Source: Betaproteobacteria bacterium
GTDB taxonomy: Bacteria; Pseudomonadota; Gammaproteobacteria; Burkholderiales; SG8-41
Direction of reading: 5' to 3'
DNA: 59,530 bases
Assembly: GCA_900299145.1 (NCBI GenBank)
Contig: OMIN01000095.1
Coordinates: 1 to 59,530 of the forward strand
Under the pieces are notes generated by a model, which did not search any database, was not told the DNA's origin, and saw only the letters and a program-made list of their open reading frames with translations. The position numbers were made by a program, and so were the translations under genes. Position 1 is the stretch's first letter. Each line of letters opens with the position of its first letter. This document shows, in pieces, positions 51,047 to 59,481 of the stretch.

Positions 51047-51967
51047 ATGCCGCGCATCGAAGCCTACGAAAACGTCAAACACAAGAAGCTCACGCGCAAT
51101 CCGCCAGGCGGTGGCACGGCGTGGCGTACGGATTTCATGCGTCCGGCACAGGGCGAGAAAGAGCCGATGGCGTTTCTGGCGGAAGGTACGCCGCATCGCG
51201 TGATTAAGCCGCATTTTCATGAAGTCGACCAATTTCAGGTGATCGTCAGCGGTGGCGGTGTTATCGGCAAGCATCCGTTGTCGCTGAATGCGGTGCATTT
51301 TTCGCGTGCGCATACGCCTTATGGCCCGTTGACCGGCGCCGAGGAAGGCGTGGGCTTTTTGACGCTGCGCGCCGAGTGGGATCCGGGGGCGCAGTACATT
51401 CCTGCGGCCAAGGAAAAGCTGGTGTCGGTGCCCAACCGCAAGCCGTGGCAGGTGACCGAAGCGCCGAAGTTCGAGGGTAACGCCGATGTCAACATTCACG
51501 CTTTTGAGCAGATCAAGGACGATCGTGGCCTCGCGGCGTATTCGCTAAAGCTCGCGCCAAACGTGCAAATTGCCGGGCCGGATGCGTCCAAGGGCAATGG
51601 CCAGTATCTGATTGTCACCAAGGGCAGCGTGAATTATCAGGGCAAGGAATACAAGGCGATTTCCATTGCCTTTACCAAGCCGGATGAAGGCAGCTTCCCG
51701 ATCATCGCCGGGCCGGAGGGCCTTGAAGCGCTGGTGCTGAATTTCCCGCGCCTTGAGACCGCCAAGGCGTTCGTTCCGGAAGTCACACAGCCCAAGGCGT
51801 ATCGCGTGTGGCAATGCCTGCTGTGCGCGTTTGCCTACGATGAAGCCAAGGGCATGCCGGAAGAAGGCATCCCCGCCGGCACTCGCTGGGAAGATGTGCC
51901 CGACACCTGGACCTGCCCTGATTGCGCTGCGAGCAAGGCGGATTTTGATATGGTGGTTGTGGCCTGA
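51047..51967 (+). CDS. Cupin protein with C-terminal rubredoxin domain
   Basis: A 306-residue cytoplasmic protein. The N-terminal part is a cupin (HRVIKPHFHEVDQFQVIVSGGG, with H56, H58 and E59 as possible metal ligands) and continues as a second cupin-like half. The C-terminus is a full rubredoxin fold: YRVWQCLLCAFAYDEAKGMPEEGIPAGTRWEDVPDTWTCPDC, with C257, C260, C290 and C293 binding one iron. Such a fusion could pass electrons to an iron-dependent oxygenase in one chain. It is followed by a strong terminator and is located near the OsmC selenoprotein. Confidence 0.85.
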   Translation: MPRIEAYENVKHKKLTRNPPGGGTAWRTDFMRPAQGEKEPMAFLAEGTPHRVIKPHFHEVDQFQVIVSGGGVIGKHPLSLNAVHFSRAHTPYGPLTGAEEGVGFLTLRAEWDPGAQYIPAAKEKLVSVPNRKPWQVTEAPKFEGNADVNIHAFEQIKDDRGLAAYSLKLAPNVQIAGPDASKGNGQYLIVTKGSVNYQGKEYKAISIAFTKPDEGSFPIIAGPEGLEALVLNFPRLETAKAFVPEVTQPKAYRVWQCLLCAFAYDEAKGMPEEGIPAGTRWEDVPDTWTCPDCAASKADFDMVVVA

Positions 51968-51994
51968 CGTAGGGTAGCCGTATTGTTGAATCAT

Positions 51995-52020
51995 AAAAAG
52001 GCCGCGTTTGCGGCCTTTTT
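51995..52020 (+). terminator. Rho-independent terminator
   Basis: Perfect 11-bp stem AAAAAGGCCGC/GCGGCCTTTTT with loop GTTT, ending in a T-run. It follows the cupin-rubredoxin stop and precedes a Bug gene. Confidence 0.9.
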
Positions 52021-52054
52021 TGTCGGTGAATGGGTTGTGAAACCGGGAGGGTGT

Positions 52055-53017
52055 ATGCGGAATGTTTACGCTTTCGTGATGGCAGGCTGCATGCTGGCCG
52101 GAGCATCATCAGCTGCCGCGCAGAACTATCCCAACAAGCCCATACGCTTTATAACGCCCTATGCGCCGGGTGGCAGCACGTCGGTGATGGCGCGCATGAT
52201 CGGCCAGCATCTGACCGAATGCTGGGGGCAGAACGTGATTATCGACAACCGGCCCGGCGGCAACACCATTATCGGCACGGAAACCGTGGCGCGATCCGCC
52301 CCCGACGGCTACACGATACTGCTGGTGACCAGCACACTGTCGATATTGTCGAGCCTGACCAAAACGCCGTACGATCCGGTGAAGGATTTCGCGCCGGTGG
52401 CGACCATCGGCGTCAGTCCGCAGGTGCTGGTGCTGAATACCGCCGTGCCGGCCAACACCCTGCAGGAAGTCATTGCGCTGGCCAAGGCCAAGCCGGGGCA
52501 GCTCAACTATGGCTCGTCGGGCGCGGGCGGACCCACGCATCTCTCGGGCGAGGTGTTCAATATTGTCGCCGGCGTCAAAACACAGCACGTGCCGTACAAG
52601 GGCGCGGGGCAGGTAATGGTCGATCTCATCGGCGGGCATGTGCAAATGTTTTTTTCCGTGCCGGTGAATATCGTCAATCACGTCAAGGGCGGCAAGCTCA
52701 AGGCCATCGCCGTAACGGGGGCCAACCGCGTGCCAGCTTTGCCTAACATGCCGACATTTGCAGAAGCCGGCCTGCCGGGGTTTGATGTCAAAACCTGGAA
52801 CGGTGTAGTCGCGCCAGCCGCAACGCCCAAGCCCATCGTCGACAAGCTGTCCGCCGAGATCGCCGCGATGCTGGTGCTGCCCGCCATCAAGGAAAAGCTC
52901 GACGCGCTTGGGACCACCACAATGATTTCCACGCCTGAGCAATTCAGCGCGATGATCAAATCCGAAATCGCGCTTTATCTCAAGGTGATCAAGTCGGCGA
53001 ATATTCGCATCGAATGA
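52055..53017 (+). CDS. Bug-family (tripartite tricarboxylate) receptor
   Basis: A 320-residue receptor, preceded by GGGAGG. The signal peptide (MRNVYAFVMAGCMLAGASSAAAQ) leads to NYPNKPIRFITPYAPGGSTSVMARMIGQHLTECWG, IDNRPGGNTIIGTETVARSAPDGYTILLV, KTPYDPVKDFAPVATIG and QLNYGSSGAGGPTHLSGEVFN. It is the seventh receptor of this family in the window, again without tctAB neighbours. Confidence 0.9.
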   Translation: MRNVYAFVMAGCMLAGASSAAAQNYPNKPIRFITPYAPGGSTSVMARMIGQHLTECWGQNVIIDNRPGGNTIIGTETVARSAPDGYTILLVTSTLSILSSLTKTPYDPVKDFAPVATIGVSPQVLVLNTAVPANTLQEVIALAKAKPGQLNYGSSGAGGPTHLSGEVFNIVAGVKTQHVPYKGAGQVMVDLIGGHVQMFFSVPVNIVNHVKGGKLKAIAVTGANRVPALPNMPTFAEAGLPGFDVKTWNGVVAPAATPKPIVDKLSAEIAAMLVLPAIKEKLDALGTTTMISTPEQFSAMIKSEIALYLKVIKSANIRIE

Positions 53018-53083
53018 AAGCGTATTCGCCCGGTTTTCTTGCGGCCAGAGTTGTAGCAGTTACCGCTGACCGGCAATTTTTGC

Positions 53084-53111
53084 TTGAAAATTCAGCGGTT
53101 TACTGTAGAAT
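53084..53111 (+). promoter_or_regulatory. Probable promoter of the rpsF operon
   Basis: TTGAAA (53084-53089), 16-nt spacer, TAGAAT (53106-53111), about 130 nt upstream of rpsF. Confidence 0.65.
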
Positions 53112-53149
53112 CCGCGCCTCGGCACGCCTTCGGGCGGCCGAGTTCACTA

Positions 53150-53176
53150 TAAGTATTTGATTTTAAATACTTATTT
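53150..53176 (+). repeat. AT-rich boundary motif, copy 17
   Basis: Reads TAAGTATTTGATTTTAAATA then CTTATTT; here AAGTATTT and AAATACTT form an inverted repeat. It lies in the rpsF leader, 63 nt before the gene. Confidence 0.85.
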
Positions 53177-53239
53177 CCTTGCCTCACCGTCTCGCATAAC
53201 GGGAGGCCTCAGTTTATAAGCCCAAAAGGAGCCTATTAC

Positions 53240-53620
53240 ATGCGGCATTACGAAATTGTTTTTATTGTCCATCCGGACCAGAGTGAGCAGGTGCCCGGCA
53301 TGGTCGATCGCTATCGCCAGATGATTACCGGGCGCGGCGGCAAGATTCACCGGCATGAGGATTGGGGGCGTCGCCAGATGACATTCCCGATTCAGAAAAT
53401 GCACAAGGCGCACTACGTTCTGCTCAATATCGAGTGCGACAACGAGACGCTGCAGGAACTCGAACACGCGTTCAAGTTTAACGATGCGGTGCTGCGTCAC
53501 CTGATCGTTTCGATGAGCGAGGCGGTTACCGCGGCTTCGCCGATGATGCGCGAGGAACGGCCGCGCACGGCACCGGACGAGCGGCCTGCCGTGGCGCCCG
53601 CCCCCGCCGCTGCTGCGTAA
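53240..53620 (+). CDS. rpsF: 30S ribosomal protein S6
   Basis: A 126-residue protein: [90 protein letters not shown] is a clear S6. The tail is Ala/Pro-rich. It leads the operon rpsF-priB-rpsR-rplI. AAAAGGAG precedes the ATG. Confidence 0.97.
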   Translation: MRHYEIVFIVHPDQSEQVPGMVDRYRQMITGRGGKIHRHEDWGRRQMTFPIQKMHKAHYVLLNIECDNETLQELEHAFKFNDAVLRHLIVSMSEAVTAASPMMREERPRTAPDERPAVAPAPAAAA

Positions 53621-53641
53621 GGTTGAGCGCCTGACGCCCCA

Positions 53642-53959
53642 TTGACCAATTCGGTTACGCTTACCGGAGAAATCACCGCCATAGAGCCATTGCGCCACAC
53701 GCCTGCCGGGTTGCCGCTAGTGAATTTCAGGCTATTGCATCGTTCGATGCAGCTTGAAGCCGGGATCCAGCGGCAGACTGAAGCGGAGGTGAGCGCGGTT
53801 GCCATTGGTGACATTGCCGTTGCGGCCTCAGCGTTTGTGGCCGGTGGCAAGGCAGCGGTAAAAGGCTTTCTCGCAGGCCGGCGCCGCATGGGCACGCAAC
53901 AGGGCGCGCAACTCGTACTGCACGTGACGCATATCAAACCCATTCAGCATTCAGATTAA
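53642..53959 (+). CDS. priB: Primosomal replication protein PriB
   Basis: A 105-residue OB-fold protein, starting at TTG: NSVTLTGEITAIEPLRHTPAGLPLVNFRLLHRSMQLEAGIQRQTEAEVSAVAIGDIA and HVTHIKPIQ. PriB binds single-stranded DNA and PriA during restart of stalled forks. It is located between rpsF and rpsR, its usual place. Confidence 0.94.
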   Translation: MTNSVTLTGEITAIEPLRHTPAGLPLVNFRLLHRSMQLEAGIQRQTEAEVSAVAIGDIAVAASAFVAGGKAAVKGFLAGRRRMGTQQGAQLVLHVTHIKPIQHSD

Positions 53960-53998
53960 CTTTCAGACTAACGAAATTTCGGATAAAGGAAACTCATC

Positions 53999-54292
53999 AT
54001 GGCGATGGGAGGCAAAGGCAGGTTCGGCAAAGGCAAGGGCAAGCCCAACGACAAGAACAAGCGCCGCGGTAACGCGCTGTTCCGCCGCAGAAAATTCTGC
54101 CGCTTTACCGCGGAGAAAATCAAGGAAATCGATTACAAGGACATCGCACTCCTCAAGGATTTCATCAACGAAAACGGCAAGCTGATTCCGGCGCGCATTA
54201 CCGGTACCAAGGCCAAATATCAGCGCCAATTGAGCGTGGCGGTGAAGCGCGCGCGCTTTCTCGGCCTGCTGCATTACACCGACCTGCATTAA
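53999..54292 (+). CDS. rpsR: 30S ribosomal protein S18
   Basis: A 97-residue basic protein: [66 protein letters not shown] is typical S18. It has a longer Gly/Lys N-terminus than E. coli. AAAGGAAAC precedes the ATG. It binds S6 in the 30S platform. Confidence 0.97.
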   Translation: MAMGGKGRFGKGKGKPNDKNKRRGNALFRRRKFCRFTAEKIKEIDYKDIALLKDFINENGKLIPARITGTKAKYQRQLSVAVKRARFLGLLHYTDLH

Positions 54293-54301
54293 GGAACCGA
54301 C

Positions 54302-54754
54302 ATGCAAATCATACTGCTCGAAAAAGTGGTCAATCTCGGCGCGCTCGGCGATGTCGTCAAAGTGAAAGACGGCTACGCGCGCAATTTTCTGATCCCGCAC
54401 GGCAAGGCGAAGCGCGCCACCACGGCGAACCTCGCCGAGTTTGAAACGCGCCGCGCCGAACTGGAAAAGGCGCAGAACGACGCGCTGGCCGCGGCGCAAG
54501 CCTCAGGCGCCAAGCTCGATGGGTTGATGGTACAAATCACGCAAAAGGCTGGCGTCGACGGCAAGCTCTTCGGTTCCGTCACCAACAGCGATATTTCGGA
54601 AGCGCTCAAGAAGCAGGGCTTCGATGTCGCCAAGGCGGCGATTCGCATGCCTGCCGGGCCGATCAAATCGGTCGGTGACACGCCGCTGAAAATCGCACTG
54701 CACGCGGACGTGGTGGTTGGGATTACCGTTTCGGTGCTGGGCGAGGCTGCGTAA
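54302..54754 (+). CDS. rplI: 50S ribosomal protein L9
   Basis: A 150-residue protein: [40 protein letters not shown], then a long helix and the C-terminal domain [28 protein letters not shown]. It starts 10 nt after rpsR. A rho-independent terminator lies about 85 nt after the stop, closing the ribosomal operon. Confidence 0.97.
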   Translation: MQIILLEKVVNLGALGDVVKVKDGYARNFLIPHGKAKRATTANLAEFETRRAELEKAQNDALAAAQASGAKLDGLMVQITQKAGVDGKLFGSVTNSDISEALKKQGFDVAKAAIRMPAGPIKSVGDTPLKIALHADVVVGITVSVLGEAA

Positions 54755-54839
54755 GTTTGGAAATATGCGGCAATACCATGCAAGACGTTTCATGCGGTCA
54801 TTTGTAATGCTCTAATTTGAAACGGTTTTTTCGCACAGG

Positions 54840-54867
54840 AAAAAAGGGCTGGTGACAGCCCTTTTTT
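54840..54867 (+). terminator. Rho-independent terminator after rplI
   Basis: 11-bp stem AAAAAAGGGCT/AGCCCTTTTTT, six-base loop GGTGAC, then further Ts. It separates rplI from dnaB. Confidence 0.9.
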
Positions 54868-54913
54868 TTATGTAGATTCAATGGCTCCGGCTGCGTAGCG
54901 CAAGACAGTTATT

Positions 54914-54943
54914 TAAAAATTATTCAATAAAAACAAATAGTTA
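54914..54943 (-). repeat. AT-rich boundary motif, copy 18
   Basis: On the minus strand it reads TAACTATTTGTTTTTATTGA then ATAATTTTTA. It lies between the rplI terminator and dnaB, 38 nt before the dnaB start. Confidence 0.88.
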
Positions 54944-54981
54944 CGTAAAATCTTCAATAACTTACCCGAGCGACTGATTTG

Positions 54982-56394
54982 ATGTGCGCCATGCAAGCCG
55001 TGAGCAATTTTCCGACCATTGCGCCTGACCCGCAGGTACAGGCGCTGCGTGTGCCGCCGCAGTCGGTCGAGGCCGAACAGTCGGTGTTGGGCGGGCTGCT
55101 GCTCGATAACACGGCGTGGGACCGCATTTCTGACATTGTCAGTGAGACGGATTTTTATCGTGCCGATCACCGGCTGATTTTTCAGCACATCATGCTGCTG
55201 ATTGAAGCCAACCGGCCGGCTGACGTGCTGACTGTGGCTGAAAGCCTGGAGCGCAGTGCCAAGCTGGAGGAAGCCGGCGGGCAGGCGTATCTTGGTTCGT
55301 TGTCAATGAACACACCGAGTGCGGCGAATATCCGGCGCTATGCCGAGATCGTGCGCGAGCGGGCGATCATGCGCCAGTTGGCGCAGGCCGGCACCGAAAT
55401 CGCCGATGCCGCCTATAACCCGGAAGGGCGCGAGGCCAAAGATCTCATTGACGAGGCCGAAGCCAAGGTGTTCCAGATTGCCGAGGCGGGCATCAAGGCG
55501 AATCAGGGTTTCGTCAAAATCGATCCGCTGCTGACGGAAACCGTCGAGCGTATCGACATGCTCTACAGCCGCGAAAACAAGGACGACGTAATTGGTCTTG
55601 CCACGGGCTATGTCGATCTGGATCGCATGACATCCGGCCTGCAGGCGGGCGAGCTTATCGTGATCGCTGCCCGCCCTTCGATGGGCAAGACCGCTTTGGC
55701 GATGAACATCGTCGAACATGTCGCGCTCAATCTCAAAAAGGCGGCAGCGGTATTCAGCATGGAGATGTCAGGCTCGCAACTGGCGCTACGCATGATTGGC
55801 TCGGTGGGACGCGTGGATCAGCACAAGCTGCGCACCGGCACGTTCGAGGAAACCGAATGGCCCAAACTGGTGGATGCCGTGGGCAAGCTCAACGACTCGC
55901 AGATTCACATTGACGACACGGCGGGGCTTAACTCACTTGAAGTGCGTTCGCGCGCGCGGCGTTTGCACCGGCAATGTGGCGGCTTGAGTCTCATCGTGGT
56001 GGATTACCTGCAACTGATGAGCGGTACGGCAGGGGGCCGAGAGGAAAATCGTGCGACCGAGGTTGCAGAAATTTCACGTGGGCTCAAGAGTCTGGCGAAG
56101 GAACTCAAAGTGCCAGTGATCGCGCTCTCGCAGCTAAACCGCAGTGTCGAATCACGCACGGACAAGCGGCCGATGATGTCCGACTTGCGCGAATCCGGCG
56201 CCATCGAGCAGGACGCCGACTTGATCCTGTTTATCTACCGCGACGAGGTTTACAACCCGACCAACGAAGCGAGCAAAGGCAAGGCCGAAATCATTGTCGC
56301 CAAGCAGCGTAACGGCCCGACTGGTCCGGTGACGCTGACGTTCCTGGGTAGACACACCCGATTTGAGAACTACGCGGGCGGCGATCAGTACTAG
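54982..56394 (+). CDS. dnaB: Replicative DNA helicase DnaB
   Basis: A 470-residue helicase. The N-terminal domain PPQSVEAEQSVLGGLLLDNTAWDRISDIV is followed by a linker and the RecA-like domain with GELIVIAARPSMGKTALAMNI (Walker A), LSLIVVDYLQLM (Walker B) and the arginine finger region near KRPMMSDLRESGAIEQDADLILFIYRDE. It unwinds DNA at the fork. The start could be the ATG at 54982 or 54991; the TTG at 54979 is less likely. It follows the ribosomal operon, as in most betaproteobacteria. Confidence 0.97.
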   Translation: MCAMQAVSNFPTIAPDPQVQALRVPPQSVEAEQSVLGGLLLDNTAWDRISDIVSETDFYRADHRLIFQHIMLLIEANRPADVLTVAESLERSAKLEEAGGQAYLGSLSMNTPSAANIRRYAEIVRERAIMRQLAQAGTEIADAAYNPEGREAKDLIDEAEAKVFQIAEAGIKANQGFVKIDPLLTETVERIDMLYSRENKDDVIGLATGYVDLDRMTSGLQAGELIVIAARPSMGKTALAMNIVEHVALNLKKAAAVFSMEMSGSQLALRMIGSVGRVDQHKLRTGTFEETEWPKLVDAVGKLNDSQIHIDDTAGLNSLEVRSRARRLHRQCGGLSLIVVDYLQLMSGTAGGREENRATEVAEISRGLKSLAKELKVPVIALSQLNRSVESRTDKRPMMSDLRESGAIEQDADLILFIYRDEVYNPTNEASKGKAEIIVAKQRNGPTGPVTLTFLGRHTRFENYAGGDQY

Positions 56395-56421
56395 GTCGAA
56401 AGCTTGTAAGGCTGATGTACG

Positions 56422-56474
56422 CAGATAAGCGCAGATCAAACGCGTGAAACCCCGCGTTCATCCGCGCAAATCTG
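56422..56474. repeat. Imperfect inverted repeat between dnaB and phoH
   Basis: Left arm 56422-56444 (CAGATAAGCGCAGATCAAAC then GCG) and right arm 56453-56474 pair imperfectly around an 8-nt loop. It sits in the convergent gap, so it may be a two-way terminator or a dispersed repeat. Confidence 0.5.
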
Positions 56475-56493
56475 AGTCAAAGGTTGTCGCCGT

Positions 56494-57984
56494 TCAAAGC
56501 ACCTCGCCCGCGTGATCCGCCAGCCGCGACCGCTCACCGCGCGTGAGCGTAACATGGCCGCTGTGCGCCCAACCCTTCATGCGGTCGACCACGTAGGTGA
56601 TGCCTGAGCTGCCCTCGGTGAGATAGGGTGTGTCGATTTGCGAGATGTTACCCAGGCATACCACCTTGGTGCCGGGGCCGGCCCGGGTGATGAGGGTTTT
56701 CATCTGTTTGGGCGTGAGGTTCTGCGCCTCGTCGATTACCAGGAATTTGTTCAAGAACGTGCGCCCCCGCATGAAGTTGAGCGACTTCACCTTGATGCGA
56801 GAGCGGATGAGATCGCGCGTGGCTGCACGGCCCCATTCGCCGGCTGCGTCATCGGTTTTGTTGAGCACATCGAGATTGTCCTCGAGCGCTCCCATCCACG
56901 GATTCATTTTTTCTTCTTCGGTGCCGGGCAAAAACCCGATGTCTTCGCCCACCGGTACGGTGACACGTGTCATGATGATTTCGGTGTAGTGCTTGTTTTC
57001 CAGCGTCTGATGCAAGCCCGCGGCAAGCGTCAGCAGCGTTTTGCCGGTACCGGCCTGCCCAAGCAGCGTGACGAAATCGATTTCCGGATTCATCAGGAGA
57101 TTCAGTGCGAAATTCTGCTCGCGGTTGCGTGCCGAGATGCCCCACACGTTGTTGCGCGCATGGCTGAAATCCTTCAGAGTTTGCAGGATCGCCGTTTTTC
57201 CACTGACTTCGGCCACCTTGGCCTGAAATGGTTTGTCGTCAGCATGGCCGTCGATGTACACCATTTCATTCACCACAAGGCTCGCGCACAGTGGACCGTG
57301 AACGCGGTAATAAGTGTGTCCCGCCTGCTGCCACGATTCCATGTTTTTGCCGTGGGACTCCCAAAATCCTTTTGGTAGCGCGCGCGTGCCGGTGTACAGA
57401 AGATCAGTATCTTCCAGCACCTTGTCGTTGAAATAATCTTCCGCAGCAAATCCCAAAGCACGCGCCTTGATGCGCATGTTGATGTCTTTCGACACGAGTA
57501 TCACCTGCCGTTTCGCGTGCCGTTCCTGCAAGTGCTTGACCACAGCAATGATTTGATTGTCCGCTTTGCCGCCGGGCAGCTTGGCGGGCAATTCGGCGCT
57601 GATGGCTTCGGTCTGAAAGAAAAGGCGACCGTTGGCATTTTTGTCGCCATGCGTGGCAAGTGCGATACCCTGCATGATATCGGCAGACGCGTGACCGATG
57701 AGTTCATCGAGATAACGGCTCGCCTGGCGCGCATTGCGCGAGACCTCGGACATGCCTTTCTTGTGATCGTCGAGTTCCTCGAGGGTTGCCATGGGAATGA
57801 ACAAATCGTGCTCCTCGAATCGGAACAGACTCGTCGGGTCATGCATCAACACGTTGGTGTCGAGCACGAAGAGCTTGGTGGCGTGCAGGCGGGTAATGCT
57901 GGTGCTGGTGGAACCGGAGGTAGACGAGGCTGAAGCCGTGGGCGAAGCAGAATGCGAGGAGGCGGCGGGCTTGCGCTGGAACAT
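56494..57984 (-). CDS. PhoH-family protein with PIN domain (PhoH2-like)
   Basis: A 496-residue protein. A Ser/Thr-rich N-terminus is followed by a PIN domain (LFVLDTNVLMHDPTSLFRFEEHDLFIPMATLEELDDHKKG, with acidic metal ligands such as D42) and then a PhoH ATPase domain (LLMNPEIDFVTLLGQAGTGKTLLTLAAG Walker A, FLVIDEAQNLTPKQMKTLITRAGPGTKVVCLGN Walker B and sensor). This layout is the PhoH2 type, thought to be an RNA helicase-nuclease. It lies convergent to dnaB, 85 nt downstream of the peroxiredoxin stop. Confidence 0.93.
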   Translation of the reverse strand: MFQRKPAASSHSASPTASASSTSGSTSTSITRLHATKLFVLDTNVLMHDPTSLFRFEEHDLFIPMATLEELDDHKKGMSEVSRNARQASRYLDELIGHASADIMQGIALATHGDKNANGRLFFQTEAISAELPAKLPGGKADNQIIAVVKHLQERHAKRQVILVSKDINMRIKARALGFAAEDYFNDKVLEDTDLLYTGTRALPKGFWESHGKNMESWQQAGHTYYRVHGPLCASLVVNEMVYIDGHADDKPFQAKVAEVSGKTAILQTLKDFSHARNNVWGISARNREQNFALNLLMNPEIDFVTLLGQAGTGKTLLTLAAGLHQTLENKHYTEIIMTRVTVPVGEDIGFLPGTEEEKMNPWMGALEDNLDVLNKTDDAAGEWGRAATRDLIRSRIKVKSLNFMRGRTFLNKFLVIDEAQNLTPKQMKTLITRAGPGTKVVCLGNISQIDTPYLTEGSSGITYVVDRMKGWAHSGHVTLTRGERSRLADHAGEVL

Positions 57985-58032
57985 GAAAGTCCTTGTGGAA
58001 CTGCTGATAAAAGTTTGCCGGAACGGATTGTA

Positions 58033-58059
58033 TAAGTTTTTATTTTTAAAGTGTTTTTA
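58033..58059 (+). repeat. AT-rich boundary motif, copy 19 (weak)
   Basis: Reads TAAGTTTTTATTTTTAAAGT then GTTTTTA. It is the most divergent copy, 48 nt from the PhoH start, and overlaps the end of the peroxiredoxin gene. Confidence 0.5.
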
Positions 58060-58501
58060 TGAATTCCAGCACTTCCTGTGCGTGCCCCGGGACTTTCACG
58101 CCGCGCCACTCTCGACGTACTATGCCCTTGGCGTCAATTGCAAACGTACTACGCTCGATGCCACGCACTTTTTTACCGTACATGTTTTTCATTTTAATGA
58201 CATCGAACGTTTTGCAAGCGACTTCTTCGATGTCTGACAGCAGGTCAAACGGAAAACTCATTTTGGTTCTGAAGTTTTCGTGCGACTTCAGACTGTCGCG
58301 AGACACGCCATAAATCGCGCAGCCGGCTTTTTTGAACTGCGCGTGCAAGTCGCGAAACTGCTGGCCTTCGGCAGTGCAGCCAGGTGTGTTGTCCTTCGGG
58401 TAAAAGTAGATGACCCACGCTTTCCCCGTGGCAGTCCTGCTGTTAAACGGCTGCCCTGACGTGGATGGAATTTCAAATTCAGGAACGGGTGTATTGAGCA
58501 T
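58046..58501 (-). CDS. bcp: Bcp/PrxQ-type peroxiredoxin
   Basis: A 151-residue thiol peroxidase. The peroxidatic cysteine C42 is in FYPKDNTPGCTAEGQQFRDLHAQF. The resolving cysteine found five residues later in many Bcp proteins is absent; C61 (KKAGCAIYG) may serve instead. It reduces hydroperoxides with thioredoxin. It starts at MLNTPVPEF, with GGGAGG upstream; the frame to 58537 is not needed. Here the key position is an ordinary cysteine, not UGA. Confidence 0.93.
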   Translation of the reverse strand: MLNTPVPEFEIPSTSGQPFNSRTATGKAWVIYFYPKDNTPGCTAEGQQFRDLHAQFKKAGCAIYGVSRDSLKSHENFRTKMSFPFDLLSDIEEVACKTFDVIKMKNMYGKKVRGIERSTFAIDAKGIVRREWRGVKVPGHAQEVLEFIKTL

Positions 58502-58581
58502 GATTTCGATTACCTCCCTTGGCGACATCGCGAGCATGCGCGCTTAATAGTGGAACAAATACTGCCATTGTGCAACCGATG

Positions 58582-59481
58582 CTATGTTACCTTCGGCCCT
58601 TGGAGTGCCAGCGTGCCGCTGCGGCCGGCGATTTCACCATTGACGACCGTATGTCTGGGTAACGCGGAAAAATTGAGGGACTGTGAATAGTGATGCATGC
58701 TTCCGAGCGTATAGCCTTGCGTGCGCCAGCCCGCCAGCAAGCTATCAAACACGGTGCTCAGACGATTGCCTTCGAGTTCTGCGTGCAGCGTATAGACGTG
58801 CGCGGCAGGTGTTTCGGTGAGCCGCAGCAGATGGCGCGCGACGTTTTGTTCGTCGATGCCGTCCCGACCGATAAGTTCGTCAAGTGTCGGCAGAGTGGTG
58901 GGTAGCTGCGGGCAGTCTACCGTGTGACCCTCGAAAACCGGCAGGAAGGGATGCGTGCCGCGTGTATCGGAACAGTACCGAAAGCCCATTTTGGCGGTGA
59001 GATGGAACGCGCGTGCGTTCATTTGCCAGCCTGCAGCGCCGTGGGTTTGGGCTGGCGCGCCGAACACCGCCTGAAAGCGCTCATTGGCGCCGCGCATTTC
59101 GCGTTCAGTCCAATCGTCGTTGGCTGTCACCACGCGATCCTGCCATTCGACGTGGTCATTGGTGTGGATGCCGACCTCGTGGCCCGCATCGCGCACGGCG
59201 CGCATCAATGGAGCGCATCGCTTGCCGATGTCCGGGCCAGGCAACAGTGTTCCATAAAGCAGTGTCTTGATTCCATAGTTGGATACCACCGAAGTGCGCG
59301 ACACTTTTTGCAAAAATCCGGGCCGGAATACGCGCCGCAGCGCGCGGCCGGTGTGATCGGGGCCAAGGCTGAACAGAAAGGTCGCCCGAACATTGTGGCT
59401 ATCAAGCAGGTCCATGAGCCTGGGCACGCCATTCAGTGTGCCGTGATAGGTGTCGACGTCGATCTTCAGGGAGAGGTACAT
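58582..59481 (-). CDS. arnD: ArnD-like polysaccharide deacetylase (formyl-Ara4N-lipid deformylase)
   Basis: A 299-residue NodB-fold enzyme. The N-terminus YLSLKIDVDTYHGTLNGVPRLMDLLDSHNVRATFLFSLGPDHTGRALRRVFRPGFLQKV and the segments SVVSNYGIKTLLYGTLLPGPDIG and AGHEVGIHTNDHVEWQD are characteristic of ArnD, which deformylates 4-formamido-arabinose on undecaprenyl phosphate so that Ara4N can be added to lipid A. The arnABCT partners must lie outside the window, if present. Adding Ara4N confers cationic-peptide resistance in other species. Confidence 0.9.
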   Translation of the reverse strand: MYLSLKIDVDTYHGTLNGVPRLMDLLDSHNVRATFLFSLGPDHTGRALRRVFRPGFLQKVSRTSVVSNYGIKTLLYGTLLPGPDIGKRCAPLMRAVRDAGHEVGIHTNDHVEWQDRVVTANDDWTEREMRGANERFQAVFGAPAQTHGAAGWQMNARAFHLTAKMGFRYCSDTRGTHPFLPVFEGHTVDCPQLPTTLPTLDELIGRDGIDEQNVARHLLRLTETPAAHVYTLHAELEGNRLSTVFDSLLAGWRTQGYTLGSMHHYSQSLNFSALPRHTVVNGEIAGRSGTLALQGPKVT

